NCBI GenBank assembly: GCA_041399085.1
Contig: JAWKTM010000009.1
Location: forward strand, 129,031-193,030
Direction: 5' to 3'
Length of the DNA stretch: 64,000 nt
Origin: JAWKTM01 sp041399085
GTDB taxonomy: Bacteria > Planctomycetota > Planctomycetia > Pirellulales > Pirellulaceae
Of the stretch, positions 30,051-39,421 are shown piece by piece (the stretch's first letter is position 1; each line of letters begins with the position of its first letter). The notes below the pieces were generated by a model. The model saw only the letters and a list, made by a program, of their open reading frames with translations, was not told the DNA's origin and ran no database searches. A program made the translations under genes and the position numbers.

Positions 30051-30833
30051 ATGCTGCGATTTCTATTCCGTCGAACGTTCCTGCTGATCGCCTCGCTCGT
30101 AGCGTCGGTGTTTGTTCCGTATGCCTGGAGCAACGACAACTGGAAAGAATCGCTCGCCGGCATCTACCGCCAGTGGACTTCGCGCAATACGGCAGCCACG
30201 GACGGAAGCTTTTGGGGCCAACCGGCGCCGACCGCCTTCGTGGGTTCCGGCGATCCGTCGTCGGCCTCACATCAAACGGCTTACGGCGCGCCGCATGGCT
30301 GGAGCCCCACGGCCCCGGTCTCATTGCCAGTGGGTTCGCCAAGCATGACCGCGCCGGTGCTGCCCAGCGTCGATGTTCGCGAAGTGCTGCGCGTCGACAT
30401 CACACCGGAATGGATCGTGCAACGCTGGCCCCGCGTGACCAACTTCCCGGCCGAGAAAGGCTGGACCGGCTTTCGCGTGCCGCTGGTTACCGGCACGCGA
30501 ATTGGCGACATCGCCGGCTCGCTCACCTACTACTTCGATTCGCGCGGGCAAGTGCAACGCCTGTCGCTGGTCGGCGGCACGGGTGACGCCACGGCTTTGA
30601 TCGGATTGGCCACGGGAACCTTCGGGCTGCGGAACGAAGGCGGCCCCGGCAGCGGCCTCTATGTGGCTCGCTGGAATCAGCAGCCGACCAGCGTACTGCA
30701 ACTCCGTCAAGCGGCGGTCATTCATGCCGACTCGCCGCAAAGCCGCTATGAAATCGTGATGGAGATCAATCGGCCGGGATTCGGCTACGGATTGAGTCCC
30801 GCCGTGCAACAACAACTGGCTCATCGGCTTTAA
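30051..30833 (+). CDS. Exported protein of unknown function
   Basis: The 260-aa protein starts at ATG 30051, with GAGG upstream, and has a signal-anchor type N terminus (RTFLLIASLVASVFVPYAW). A Ser/Pro-rich linker follows. Residues about 115-260 form a compact domain beginning VREVLRVDITPEWIVQRWP, with TYYFDSRGQVQRLSLVG. No known motif is recognised. It diverges from the SPW/VKOR-like gene and converges on the PDZ gene. Confidence 0.7.
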   Translation: MLRFLFRRTFLLIASLVASVFVPYAWSNDNWKESLAGIYRQWTSRNTAATDGSFWGQPAPTAFVGSGDPSSASHQTAYGAPHGWSPTAPVSLPVGSPSMTAPVLPSVDVREVLRVDITPEWIVQRWPRVTNFPAEKGWTGFRVPLVTGTRIGDIAGSLTYYFDSRGQVQRLSLVGGTGDATALIGLATGTFGLRNEGGPGSGLYVARWNQQPTSVLQLRQAAVIHADSPQSRYEIVMEINRPGFGYGLSPAVQQQLAHRL

Positions 30834-30839
30834 CGAGCA

Positions 30840-30889
30840 TCGCGGCAGCCAACTTAGCGGCAGCCAACTCAGCGGCACCTAACTCAGCG
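30840..30889. repeat. 15-bp tandem repeat at a gene end
   Basis: About 3.5 copies of a unit near AGCGGCAGCCAACTC fill the short gap between two convergent genes and run into the stop codon of the PDZ gene. Confidence 0.7.
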
Positions 30890-32086
30890 GCCGCGTATGC
30901 CGCGTCGTTCACGAGCCAATTCGTCTTCCAGCTCTTGAACTCGCAGCTCGAGCGCGTCGATTTGATTCTGCATTACCTGCATTTGCCGACGCATCTCGTA
31001 GTAATCGGCGGGCGAAGCGGCCGTTGCCGGCGGGACCGCGTTCTGATTCGCCAAGCCGCCCAACACCTGGCCCAAAATCCGCACGGCCGGACGATCGCTG
31101 TTCGCCAGCGCGTTGCCCGGCTGCTCGGCCGGACGGTATCGCTGTTCGGGCGTCGCCAACGGCACGTTGCCGCCCAGCCGCACGACACGCCGCGACAATT
31201 GCGTGCCGCGATAGTAAGTCAACTCGATGGCTTCTCCCGGTTGACGCGACGCGACATACCGCACCAAGTCGTTGTAGCCGTCGATCCGCACGCCGTCGGC
31301 CGCCACCACGGCCACGCCCGCTGGAATCCCGGCGCGTTCGGCCGGCGAATCCGCGCCGACCGCCGTAATCAGCGCTCCGCGAGCGACCGGCAATCCGTAT
31401 TGCCGCCGAGTCGTCTCGGTTAGATCGATCACCGAAACTCCCAAGCTGGGACGATCGTTGTCCAATGTCGACCGAGCGACCGAGCCGGGAGTTGAGTAAA
31501 CACGCGGTTCCGAATTCGGCGAGGCAGGGGAGGGCAGGGGAGGCGGCGGCAATTCGGTGGACCGCCGCGTCGATCGGCCCGCCGAAGTCTCCGGCTCCAA
31601 CGGCGGCAATTCGCCGACACCCGGACCGCGGCTCGGTTCGAGACTCGGACCAGCTTCATCCGGTGCGGCCTGTTCGATTCGGTTGCCCAACGTCACCGGC
31701 ACGCGTCGTCGATCGCCTTCGCGCAGAATCTCAAATTCCAGCTTCTTACCGGCCGGCTGTCCGCTCAATCGCGTCGCCATCTCGTCCAAGGTCGAGATCA
31801 ACCGTCCATCGATCGAAGTCACGATATCGCCGGGCTTCAGCCCCGCCTGCTCGGCCGGACTCCCTGGCTTGACGTTCAACACGACAACGCCGGTTCCCTC
31901 GTTCTCGTCGCCGGTCAAACCGAGATAACCCGGCTCGACGTTCTCGCTGGTTGCGTTTGCCGCCGCGCCGCCCGCTGACTGCAACGCATTTTCCAATCGT
32001 TCCAGAAACGACTGAGCGTGAACGGACGAAGCGTTTGCCGCCAGCACCATCGCCACGGCCGCGAGTGCGATCTTTCGTGAACTCAT
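30884..32086 (-). CDS. Exported protein with two PDZ domains
   Basis: The 400-aa protein has a signal peptide (KIALAAVAMVLAANASSVHAQ) and two PDZ domains. The first lies at about 50-135 (GYLGLTGDENEGTGVVVL ... AGLKPGDIVTSIDG) and the second at about 210-300 (LGVSVIDLTETTRRQYGLP ... AGIPAGVAVVAADG). A Pro-rich linker separates them and a C-terminal coiled coil ends the protein (MQVMQNQIDALELRVQELED). No protease domain is present, so it is more likely an adaptor or scaffold than an HtrA protease. ATG 32086 follows GGAAGG seven bases upstream. Confidence 0.82.
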   Translation of the reverse strand: MSSRKIALAAVAMVLAANASSVHAQSFLERLENALQSAGGAAANATSENVEPGYLGLTGDENEGTGVVVLNVKPGSPAEQAGLKPGDIVTSIDGRLISTLDEMATRLSGQPAGKKLEFEILREGDRRRVPVTLGNRIEQAAPDEAGPSLEPSRGPGVGELPPLEPETSAGRSTRRSTELPPPPLPSPASPNSEPRVYSTPGSVARSTLDNDRPSLGVSVIDLTETTRRQYGLPVARGALITAVGADSPAERAGIPAGVAVVAADGVRIDGYNDLVRYVASRQPGEAIELTYYRGTQLSRRVVRLGGNVPLATPEQRYRPAEQPGNALANSDRPAVRILGQVLGGLANQNAVPPATAASPADYYEMRRQMQVMQNQIDALELRVQELEDELARERRGIRGR

Positions 32087-32673
32087 TTTCCAACCTTCCC
32101 ACGCGAACGAAGTCTCGCGTTCGTAAAGAGAAGCAAACGCCGGCTGAAACCGCCGATACGCTCGCATGCCAGATTGTTCCATTATCCGGTCCGTCGCGGC
32201 CATGTCTACTCGCGAGGCCCCAAACATCGCGGCGACGCCCATCCGACTCGCGAAGATTTCACTTCCAGCAGATCGCCGCGACTTCGGCAACATCTTCCGA
32301 CGCCAGCATTTAGCATACGTCGCGTGATCGAGACGCGGCGCGACAACAACACGTTTTCCACGGCGTCGCCTCGACGGCCAGCAACTTGAAAGAAACTTTC
32401 CCGACCGCTGCTGTCGGCATTTTTCGGCTTTGTTAATCGGTCTTCAAAAAAAGTTCGCTCGCCGAGAGCCGAGGTGGTTTGACATCGGTGCTAGCACACG
32501 TAAAATCGGCGAATCGTTTGTGAGACAACTCACCGCCGACAGATGAACTGACGGCGTTCCCGTTTGATTCGACATCCCTGCCATCGCCAACGGCACATCG
32601 CGGCAGCCGCTTCTCGGACGCCGTGGACAAAACGCTTCGGCTGTTTCGGCGATCGCGGTATGCGCTGAGGTAA
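32087..32673. other. Divergent region upstream of dnaA
   Basis: 587 bp. It includes an AT-rich stretch at about 32,405-32,455 and the dnaA promoter. Two sequences resemble DnaA boxes with two mismatches each (TTTTCCACG near 32,352; CGTGGACAA near 32,622). They are too few and too weak for an origin call. Confidence 0.45.
32479..32506 (+). promoter_or_regulatory. Sigma-70 type promoter of dnaA
   Basis: TTGACA (32479-32484) is a perfect -35 box, and TAAAAT (32501-32506) a good -10, with a 16-base spacer. Transcription would start near 32,513, giving a leader of about 160 bases before dnaA. Confidence 0.7.
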
Positions 32674-34194
32674 ATGGAAGTGCCCCGGACCGATACGGAG
32701 ATCGTGAATGCGATTCGAGTGGCATTGGCCGAACAGCTCGGCCAAGACCGCTACGATCTCTGGTTTGGTCCGCAAGTGACGCTCGCGTATCACGACGGTC
32801 AGCTACGAATCGGTTCGGCCGAAGCGTTTCGATTGGAGTGCATCCGCCGCACTTATTCCAGCGACCTGCAAGCCGCCTGTCGACAAACGCTCGACGCGTC
32901 CACGCAGCTTTACTTCGAGGTCTTGGCCGCCGCGGAAGAGCCGGAAACGGATGAGCCTGGAGACAGGGCGAAGGACGCTCCCGCCTTGTCGGTCGTTCAG
33001 TCGTCCGAGCGGTCAGCCAATACTTCAACGTCGCCGAACTCGGGCGCGAAGTCCCCGTCGCCGAAGAGTCAGTGTTCGTCCGCTTCGCAACCCAACGCCA
33101 CGTCGGACTCGACGCCGGCTCACGTCAGCACCGTTCGCATTGCCAACGAGACGCCACGACGCAAATGGGCGCGGCTCGAAACTTTCGTCAATGGTCCCTG
33201 CAATGGCGTGGCGTCGATGGCCGCCGGAACGATTTTTAGCGGCCCCGCCCATGCCAACCCGCTGTTCTTGCACGGGCCGCCCGGTGTCGGCAAGACGCAT
33301 TTGCTGGAAGGCATCTATTCGGCTGCTCGACGCGGCGGTCGAATAAAGCGGGCGGTGTTTCTCTCGGCCGAGCAGTTCACGAACTATTACCTGGCCGCGC
33401 TCAAGGGAACCGGTCTGCCCAGCTTTCGCCATCGGTACCGCGATGTCGATCTGTTGTTGATCGACGACGTGCAGTTTTTCGTCGGCAAGCGTTCGACGAT
33501 GGCCGAACTGCAACACACGATCGACACGTTGCTCCGCGACGGACGCCGGATCGTGTTGTCCGCCGATCGTTCGCCGCACGAGCTCAACGGTTTGGGACCC
33601 GAATTAGTTCATCGCATGTCGGGCGGATTGGTCTGCCGCATCGACGCGCCCCGATACGAGACGCGGCTTGGCGTTCTTCGGCGTTTTGTGGGCGAACGCG
33701 GTTACTCGACGCCCGATTGCGTGCTCGAGATGTTGGCTCGCGAACTGCCTGGCGACGGACGGCTGCTGTCTGGTGCGTTGAACCGGTTGCACGCGTTCAG
33801 CTTGGCCAACCGGACACCGATCACGCTGGAACTGGCCGAGCAGGCGCTGGACGACTTGTTTCGTGCGGCGAAGCCCGTCGTGAAGTTGACCGACATCGAC
33901 CAAGCCGTCTGCGATGTGTTCGGGCTGGAGCCGAGTACGTTGCAGTCCGATTGCCGATCGAAGTGGATCTCGCATCCGCGGATGTTGGCGATGTGGCTGG
34001 CACGCAAGTACACGCGGGCCGCGCACGTCGAGATCGGCGAGTACTTCGGTCGCCGCAGCCACAGCACCGTGATCTCGGCCCAGCAAAAGGTCGAACAATG
34101 GATCGCCAGCGATTCGCCAATCCGCGGAGCTCGCGGGGATTGGCGAATCGAAGAAGCGGTCCGGCGGATCGAGGAAAAACTGCGAACCGGCTGA
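32674..34194 (+). CDS. dnaA: Chromosomal replication initiator DnaA
   Basis: DnaA binds oriC boxes and opens the origin. The 506-aa protein has all four domains: an N-terminal helicase-loading domain (1-90), a Ser/Pro/Thr-rich linker (about 90-150), an AAA+ domain with Walker A GPPGVGKTH and Walker B LLLIDDVQFF, and a DNA-binding domain with the signature region (RKYTRAAHVEIGEYFGRRSH). Some signature residues differ from the usual form (WISHPRMLAMWLARKYT). GAGG lies very close to ATG 32674; an in-frame GTG two codons later has better spacing. dnaN, recF and gyrB are absent from the flanks. It could be a second DnaA copy. Confidence 0.9.
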   Translation: MEVPRTDTEIVNAIRVALAEQLGQDRYDLWFGPQVTLAYHDGQLRIGSAEAFRLECIRRTYSSDLQAACRQTLDASTQLYFEVLAAAEEPETDEPGDRAKDAPALSVVQSSERSANTSTSPNSGAKSPSPKSQCSSASQPNATSDSTPAHVSTVRIANETPRRKWARLETFVNGPCNGVASMAAGTIFSGPAHANPLFLHGPPGVGKTHLLEGIYSAARRGGRIKRAVFLSAEQFTNYYLAALKGTGLPSFRHRYRDVDLLLIDDVQFFVGKRSTMAELQHTIDTLLRDGRRIVLSADRSPHELNGLGPELVHRMSGGLVCRIDAPRYETRLGVLRRFVGERGYSTPDCVLEMLARELPGDGRLLSGALNRLHAFSLANRTPITLELAEQALDDLFRAAKPVVKLTDIDQAVCDVFGLEPSTLQSDCRSKWISHPRMLAMWLARKYTRAAHVEIGEYFGRRSHSTVISAQQKVEQWIASDSPIRGARGDWRIEEAVRRIEEKLRTG

Positions 34195-34929
34195 GCCCGC
34201 AAGCCCCCAGCCGCAACGGGTGAAATCCGCGCTGTGCGCGGGTCTCCCGACCCCGCACACTCTTGACCGCGCTGTGCGCGGGCAGTGCGTCTCCCGACCC
34301 CGCACACTCTTGACAGGTCTCCAGCTGCTCGGAGACCGGTGGTCAGTTTCGGCGAGGTCGGGAGACCTGCGCCCGAGCCGCGTCTCCTGCAGCGAGCGCG
34401 TGACCCGCGCCGAGCCGCGAGACCGGCGCCGACGCGTGCCACCCAACCGAATCTCTCAACGGGCTTGCGCGGCGAGCGCAACGGCGTTGTGCGCCCCGCG
34501 CAACGGGCTGGCGGCGGCAGCAACGGGCTTGCGCACCGCGGCAGCAAGCGCTCGAAGCGCGCAACGGTTGCGCGCGTTTTCCTCACAGGAAGGTGACAAA
34601 ACGCCGCCCTGAGAAGCGTGCTGTGCGCGGTCTCCCGACCCCGCACTCCCTGACCGCAGGTCTGCTGCGCGGGTTCCCGACCGCACGCGACCGCCTGTGC
34701 GCGGTCCCGACCCCGCACATTCTTGACCGCAGGTCCCTGCGCCGCTCGGAGACCTGCGGTCACTTTCGGCGAGGTCTGGAGACCTGCGCCCGACGCAGTC
34801 GAGACGGCGTAGTCGGGAGACCTGCGCCGAGCGCGACCTGCGCCCGGCTCTGTGTGCAGGGCGGAGCGAAGCAGAAGCCCCAGCCGCAACGAGTGAAATC
34901 AAACAGAAGTTTCCGCCGTCTAAAGAAGG
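34195..34929. repeat. Dispersed palindromic repeats, copies 2 and 3
   Basis: 735 bp without a gene. Copy 2 (about 34,226-34,380) has two tandem TCTCCCGACCCCGCACACTC-type blocks, then an inner inverted pair and GGTCGGGAGACC. Copy 3 (about 34,615-34,850) contains a perfect 11-bp inverted repeat, GACCGCAGGTC and GACCTGCGGTC (34,725-34,761). Between them, 34,455-34,570 repeats CAACGGGCTTGCGC-like blocks four or five times. Copy 1 lies at 24.1-24.3 kb. Confidence 0.7.
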
Positions 34930-36651
34930 CTACTTCTCGGCAGTTCCTGCCTCATCGGCAATCGTGATCCGAAGCTGCCCCATCACTCGAAACACCGGCA
35001 GGAACGCCGCGTAGCCGTCCGAACCTTCGAGGCTCGACGAAGTCAGCTTGAGATGCCCGACGCCGATGCCGCCGCGGCCCAGCGTGGCGTCCAACGACAA
35101 CCACCGCTCGCCCGTCCAAGCCTCGGTCCACATGTGATAAGCGAAACTCGGCTCCCCCTGCTGCTCGAAATACACCAGCCCGATCGCCACGCGAGCCGGA
35201 ATCTGTCGGGCTCGGCAAAGCGCCGCCAGCAACACGGCATGCTCGGTGCAATCCCCTTCCAACGACTTCGCCACATCCGCCGCCGTTGAGAACGCCTGTG
35301 AAAAGTTCTTCGAGGTGATGCTGCGATGCACGTGGTTCTCGAGTGCGATCGCAATCGCCTCCGGATCGGTTTGATCGGCCGCGACCGAAGTCGCCATTTG
35401 CATCACGCCCGGATCGTCCGACTGAACCAAATTGTTCGGCCGAGAATCGGCGGGCTCGGGTCGAATATCGTTCGCGGCATTCGCGGCCAAATCGGCCGGC
35501 TGGCTGCCGCCCGCAACGGAACCGACCGTGTTGTTCACCGTCAGCAAAGCCGTCTGTTCGTCGACCCGTTCGATTTGCTGACGCGGCGACGGCACGAAAA
35601 TCGTCGCCGGATCGACCGTCGTGGATTCAACGCGATACGTCATTTGTTTGGCGAGAAGCGGTTGTTCAATCCGCCGATTCAACCGAATCACCGTGGCGTT
35701 CAGGATGTCGAACGACTTGTCCGTCGATTCGCGCAGCGCGTCTTCCCGCGTGGTGCGATACGTCGTTTGCTGTAGCGCCGGAACCGATGTCTTCCGCAAG
35801 TTGCCTTGCTCATCGGTCCACAACAGCGAGGCGATCGGCGTGCCGGCCAAATTCGTCACGGATTCGATTCGCAACAACTGCTCCTCGCCGCCTCGCATCT
35901 CGGTCGCTTCAAACTCAACGGCTCGCAGCGTCACGTCGGCCAGCAAGTTATAGCCGGGCTGCAATTCCTTGAGCTGCCGCGTCTCACCCGCCTTCAGCGG
36001 ATTGTTCCTTAAGGATTGCTCGACCGCGAAATAGCCGGACCAATCGTCTTGCCAAGGGAGCCGCGTGGCCAGCGTCTTGCCGGTCGTCGTGGTTTCGAAA
36101 TGCATGAAATCGCCGTCGACCTGGCCCTTAGTCACCGTTGACGAAGCCCCCGAGGCGATCTCCGAACGGACCGAGATCAACCGCCCGTCGGCGTGCTGCA
36201 AGCTATCCACGACCAGCGTCTGCTGCCCCGCTTGCCCCGCACGGGCCAACGAGAGATGGCTTTCGCTATGAGTCGCGATTTGCGAATCGGCGCCTTCGCC
36301 AATCCGCTTGACCACGGTGTGACCGTAGCCGACTTTGACGCCCTGCATCGTGATCACATCCCACGACTCTTGCTCGACCGTACCTGCCGTCGCTTCGTCG
36401 ACCGCCGGAAACTCCGCTCGCGCAACTTCCGTCGATTCGGCCTTCGCGGTTGTGGATAAGTCCGCCTGATTCGCATCCGCGGCAGTTCGTTCCCCGTTAT
36501 TTTGGGTGCCAGCGGGTTGATCCGTCGTGGTCCCTTGGCAACCGATGCTGGCAACGGCAAGCAAGGCGGCCAAAATCCAGAGGCGGTGGCCGAACAAGCC
36601 TCGTGGGAACCGCGTAAGCAATGTTCGATGCCCAGCGTGCAAAGCGATCAT
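34930..36651 (-). CDS. Transglutaminase-like lipoprotein
   Basis: The 573-aa protein has a lipoprotein signal (LWILAALLAVASIGCQG). Its C-terminal transglutaminase-like (papain-fold) domain shows the triad in order: Cys in EGDCTEHAVLLAALCR, His in SFAYHMWTEAW, and Asp in LSLDATLG. The N-terminal 350 residues are a beta-rich region repeating the theme seen in other planctomycete transglutaminase proteins. It may act as a peptidase or cross-linking enzyme in the periplasm. The substrate is unknown. A single TTATCCACA (DnaA-box sequence) occurs by chance or otherwise at 36451-36459. Confidence 0.82.
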   Translation of the reverse strand: MIALHAGHRTLLTRFPRGLFGHRLWILAALLAVASIGCQGTTTDQPAGTQNNGERTAADANQADLSTTAKAESTEVARAEFPAVDEATAGTVEQESWDVITMQGVKVGYGHTVVKRIGEGADSQIATHSESHLSLARAGQAGQQTLVVDSLQHADGRLISVRSEIASGASSTVTKGQVDGDFMHFETTTTGKTLATRLPWQDDWSGYFAVEQSLRNNPLKAGETRQLKELQPGYNLLADVTLRAVEFEATEMRGGEEQLLRIESVTNLAGTPIASLLWTDEQGNLRKTSVPALQQTTYRTTREDALRESTDKSFDILNATVIRLNRRIEQPLLAKQMTYRVESTTVDPATIFVPSPRQQIERVDEQTALLTVNNTVGSVAGGSQPADLAANAANDIRPEPADSRPNNLVQSDDPGVMQMATSVAADQTDPEAIAIALENHVHRSITSKNFSQAFSTAADVAKSLEGDCTEHAVLLAALCRARQIPARVAIGLVYFEQQGEPSFAYHMWTEAWTGERWLSLDATLGRGGIGVGHLKLTSSSLEGSDGYAAFLPVFRVMGQLRITIADEAGTAEK

Positions 36652-37158
36652 TCGTCCATCTCGTATATTGGGGTCGGCGTAAGAGAGTCAGCTTATCCGT
36701 CAAATCCGACAAGCGTTCCATGACCAGTAACTTGTCGCGCGGCGGAGTATACCAGAGTTTGTCTGAAAACCGGACAGGAATCGGTCCCGCCGGCCGGCCA
36801 TTGCCGCGACCGCGAGGCGGCAAACTTTTCGCACGCTGAATTAATGTGGCGACCCAGGGAAAATCAAGGCGTCGCGCTGCCGGTTTTCGGCAGCTTGCCA
36901 AACAGGGCGGTGCTAGACTTCCGCAGAGTGATCTGGGTCCGCGGCTTTGGGGCAGACCACGTGTCTCCAGTGCGCGATTCGTCCACAGCGACCGATTGTT
37001 CTGATTGTGCTTGTTTCAGCGGTCACTTTTCGGAAGCCTAAATCACCTCTTTGTTGGACACGGATGCGTGGCACAAACGGTGACCTAGGATTTCGATGTA
37101 ATCATTCCGCTACCGCGAACAACAATGACGCTCGCGAACAGAGACCGAGGATCGAGCC
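36652..37158. other. Divergent intergenic region
   Basis: 507 bp between the transglutaminase gene (minus) and an unknown gene (plus). Apart from the GAGG-type ribosome site at its right end I see no convincing promoter, RNA or gene. Confidence 0.4.
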
Positions 37159-37854
37159 ATGGGGTTCTTAAAAAAGTTTTTCCGTAATGTGTTACACGAA
37201 GGGGCGCCAAGTATACGTACCAGCAACAGTTTTGAACAACTGACGGAGGAAGAGTTGCAAGCCCATCTTGGTGTCGAACGATATGGCAAGTTCCTGCTGA
37301 CCGACGCGGTTCGCCCGTCGTATGATTTGCAAGTCGTGCCACAGCAGGGTTATCGCCGCGATGTTTACCACGACCAGGAAGCCGGGACGAAGATCCCCGT
37401 GCTGATGGCCGCCGCATCCCGCGAAGTGTTATTTGATTTGTTCATGGAACTGATCGAACCGCTGGGAACGGAAGTGGACGTGGTATTGGAAACCAGTCAT
37501 ACGCGCGATAGCGCGGGCCACACGGATTTGTACCGTGAGCACATTGATGTCGTGATCTTACAAAGCATCCTCTGGGATTTCGAGGAATGCCTGTTGAACG
37601 ACGGCTGTGCGGGCATCGCGGTCTTGAATCCGGCTCGCCCTCAAGAAGTGCAGTTCGACGAGCATAAGATGCTGATCGTCTATGGCGAACCGCTCGACCA
37701 GTTTGAAGCCATCCTGAAAAACGCGGGCATTCCGCGCGATGATTCGATGCGGTTTATCACCGAAGCCGAGCATGTCCACTCATCCAGCGATCGCTTCGCC
37801 GAGCAATTCGAGGAGTTGAAGACGCGGCTGGGCATGGACTTGAACTACTGTTAG
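37159..37854 (+). CDS. Cytoplasmic protein of unknown function
   Basis: The 231-aa protein has no signal peptide or membrane segment. It is acidic, with a mixed alpha/beta look: GTKIPVLMAAASREVLFDLF, TEVDVVLETSHTR and HIDVVILQSILWDFEECLLNDG. It ends LKTRLGMDLNYC. Codon use and the open frame look like a real gene. GAGG lies 8 bases before ATG 37159 and a terminator follows. I do not recognise the family. Confidence 0.75.
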   Translation: MGFLKKFFRNVLHEGAPSIRTSNSFEQLTEEELQAHLGVERYGKFLLTDAVRPSYDLQVVPQQGYRRDVYHDQEAGTKIPVLMAAASREVLFDLFMELIEPLGTEVDVVLETSHTRDSAGHTDLYREHIDVVILQSILWDFEECLLNDGCAGIAVLNPARPQEVQFDEHKMLIVYGEPLDQFEAILKNAGIPRDDSMRFITEAEHVHSSSDRFAEQFEELKTRLGMDLNYC

Positions 37855-37888
37855 CCGCGCCAAAACAATTCGATCTGACCCACAGCCA

Positions 37889-37929
37889 CAGCCGAGCGGA
37901 TGTTTCCAACAACGCTCGGCTGTTTGTGC
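37889..37929 (+). terminator. Terminator after the unknown gene at 37.2-37.9 kb
   Basis: CAGCCGAGCG (37889-37898) pairs perfectly with 37913-37922, followed by TTTGTG. Loop 14 bases. Confidence 0.7.
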
Positions 37930-37997
37930 GCGCACCCATCCCACAATATTACCGGAGGGCTCGCGCCCTACCGCTTATAACAATGCGTTCGGTGATG

Positions 37998-38444
37998 TTA
38001 CTCACCCTTATAAACCAGCGGCACTAATACGGTCCAACCAATGGCCATCAATGTTCCGGGCCATGTCTCAAAACTCTCGCCGTAGATCGCTTGGAAGGGT
38101 CCGCCGATCACGTATAGCCAGATAACAAAGGCCACGAAGGAGAATGCGACCGCCGCCTTCTGGCACTTACCAGTCGCGGGATCTTTGGTCGCTTGGCAAC
38201 GGATCACAATCAGTAGAGCTCCACAAAACAGTGCCCAAGCAATCAACCACTTGGATTGATCCTGCGGCACGGCGGCCGCACCGGCCGTATAGGCGGCGAT
38301 GATCTCACCCGGAATCATCTTCAATAGCCGCTCCATGAAATCATCGCCGGATGCAGCGGAGGGGGCCGCGCCGCTTCGTGGCGTTGGACCTGGTCCCGGC
38401 GCTGGCGCCGTAGAAGGCGGATTCACTCGCAGAAAACTATGCAT
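37998..38444 (-). CDS. Small membrane protein of unknown function
   Basis: The 148-aa protein has a Pro/Gly/Ala-rich N terminus, an amphipathic segment (DFMERLLKMIPGEIIAAYTAG), then three hydrophobic helices (WLIAWALFCGALLIVIRC, AVAFSFVAFVIWLYVI, LMAIGWTVLVPLVY). It starts at ATG 38444 behind a GAAAGGG site. The family is not recognised. The strong conservation-like MIPGEIIAAYTAG segment suggests a functional core in or near the membrane. Confidence 0.7.
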   Translation of the reverse strand: MHSFLRVNPPSTAPAPGPGPTPRSGAAPSAASGDDFMERLLKMIPGEIIAAYTAGAAAVPQDQSKWLIAWALFCGALLIVIRCQATKDPATGKCQKAAVAFSFVAFVIWLYVIGGPFQAIYGESFETWPGTLMAIGWTVLVPLVYKGE

Positions 38445-38541
38445 CGATACCCTTTCACTCGCAGCAATGCGATCAAGTCGCAGATGAAACTCGCCCCAAG
38501 TCGAGGCTAATTGCCATCTCGACGCATTTCAAACGGGACGC

Positions 38542-38709
38542 TTATCGATCGCTTGGCCACAACGACTGCGTCCCGTCCCGATTCAAGAAATAGGCGATGC
38601 CAGGAGCCCGATATTCCCCTCTCAAGCCATACATGCGGTGCGGCCGATAAAACTGATAAAGCCTCCGCATCGGCTTTCTCCCACCATCTCGCCCGCCAAA
38701 CACCGCCAT
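38542..38709 (-). CDS. Possible 55-residue protein, divergent overlapping start
   Basis: A minus-strand frame from ATG 38709 encodes about 55 residues starting MAVFGGRDGGRKPMRRLYQF, rich in Arg, Tyr and Gly, ending LWPSDR. Its start codon overlaps the plus-strand start at 38708. There is no strong ribosome site. It could be real or accidental. Confidence 0.25.
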   Translation of the reverse strand: MAVFGGRDGGRKPMRRLYQFYRPHRMYGLRGEYRAPGIAYFLNRDGTQSLWPSDR

Positions 38710-39421
38710 GCCTAATTTGCCACGATCTTGCACGGAACGAACTATCGAACCACGACGCGGCTTTCTGATCGCGAGTCTTTCGTCCTTGTTGGCCGGCTGT
38801 TCGTCGCTGAAGCCACAATGGGGATGGAATAAGTCGGCCGAAACTACGTCGCCGGAAAAGTCCATCCGCCTCACTTATCGGACGGATTCAGGGCGTTTGA
38901 ACCGGGCTGCGGGAATGGGGCGGACGGTTCAGACCGTGGCCTTCCAATCCCCGCAAGCCACGCCAGTTCCGCCGTTCAGCGAGAGCACGCTGGAAATGCA
39001 GTATCCGCATCCGAGCGGCGTACCCGGCCGAGCGCTGCTGCGCGTGACGTTCGCCGCCGCGACGGAGGACGCCGAATCGCCAAGCTGGATCGCCAAAGTG
39101 TTGGGAGACGAGGAGGAGAAACCGACCACTCCGTCGCTCGGCCAACCCGAAGTTTGGGAACAAGATATTCCCGAAGCTCACTTGGCAGCGGTGATCAAAG
39201 AGTTGAAGAAACGCAATTTCTTCGAGCGGATCAAGGTGCTGGGCGACGACGACGCGCACATCACCACCGCGATCAACGGCAATGAATTCGGCAAGCGATT
39301 TCCGGCCATCGCCGAATTGGATTCGATCATCATCAACGTCCGCCGCACCGGACGACTCGTTTCGGGAACATCGACCACGAATCCGGCAACGACAGCGCTG
39401 TGCCGCCTGCCGCGCGTATAG
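38708..39421 (+). CDS. Lipoprotein of unknown function
   Basis: The 237-aa protein has a short lipoprotein signal (RRGFLIASLSSLLAGCSSL; Cys at residue 31). The mature part contains a beta-strand-rich segment and a helix IKELKKRNFFERIKVLG that looks like a compact domain. No enzyme motif was seen. The start at 38708 overlaps a minus-strand ATG (38707-38709). Confidence 0.7.
   Translation: MPNLPRSCTERTIEPRRGFLIASLSSLLAGCSSLKPQWGWNKSAETTSPEKSIRLTYRTDSGRLNRAAGMGRTVQTVAFQSPQATPVPPFSESTLEMQYPHPSGVPGRALLRVTFAAATEDAESPSWIAKVLGDEEEKPTTPSLGQPEVWEQDIPEAHLAAVIKELKKRNFFERIKVLGDDDAHITTAINGNEFGKRFPAIAELDSIIINVRRTGRLVSGTSTTNPATTALCRLPRV

Noticed and set aside
32294..32673. A replication origin next to dnaA
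   Set aside because: Only two weak DnaA-box-like sites and one short AT-rich stretch; not enough for an oriC.
34195..34929. Protein-coding frames in the GC-rich spacer after dnaA (up to 395 codons on the minus strand)
   Set aside because: They read through palindromic repeats and into the dnaA antisense strand; composition is repeat-driven.
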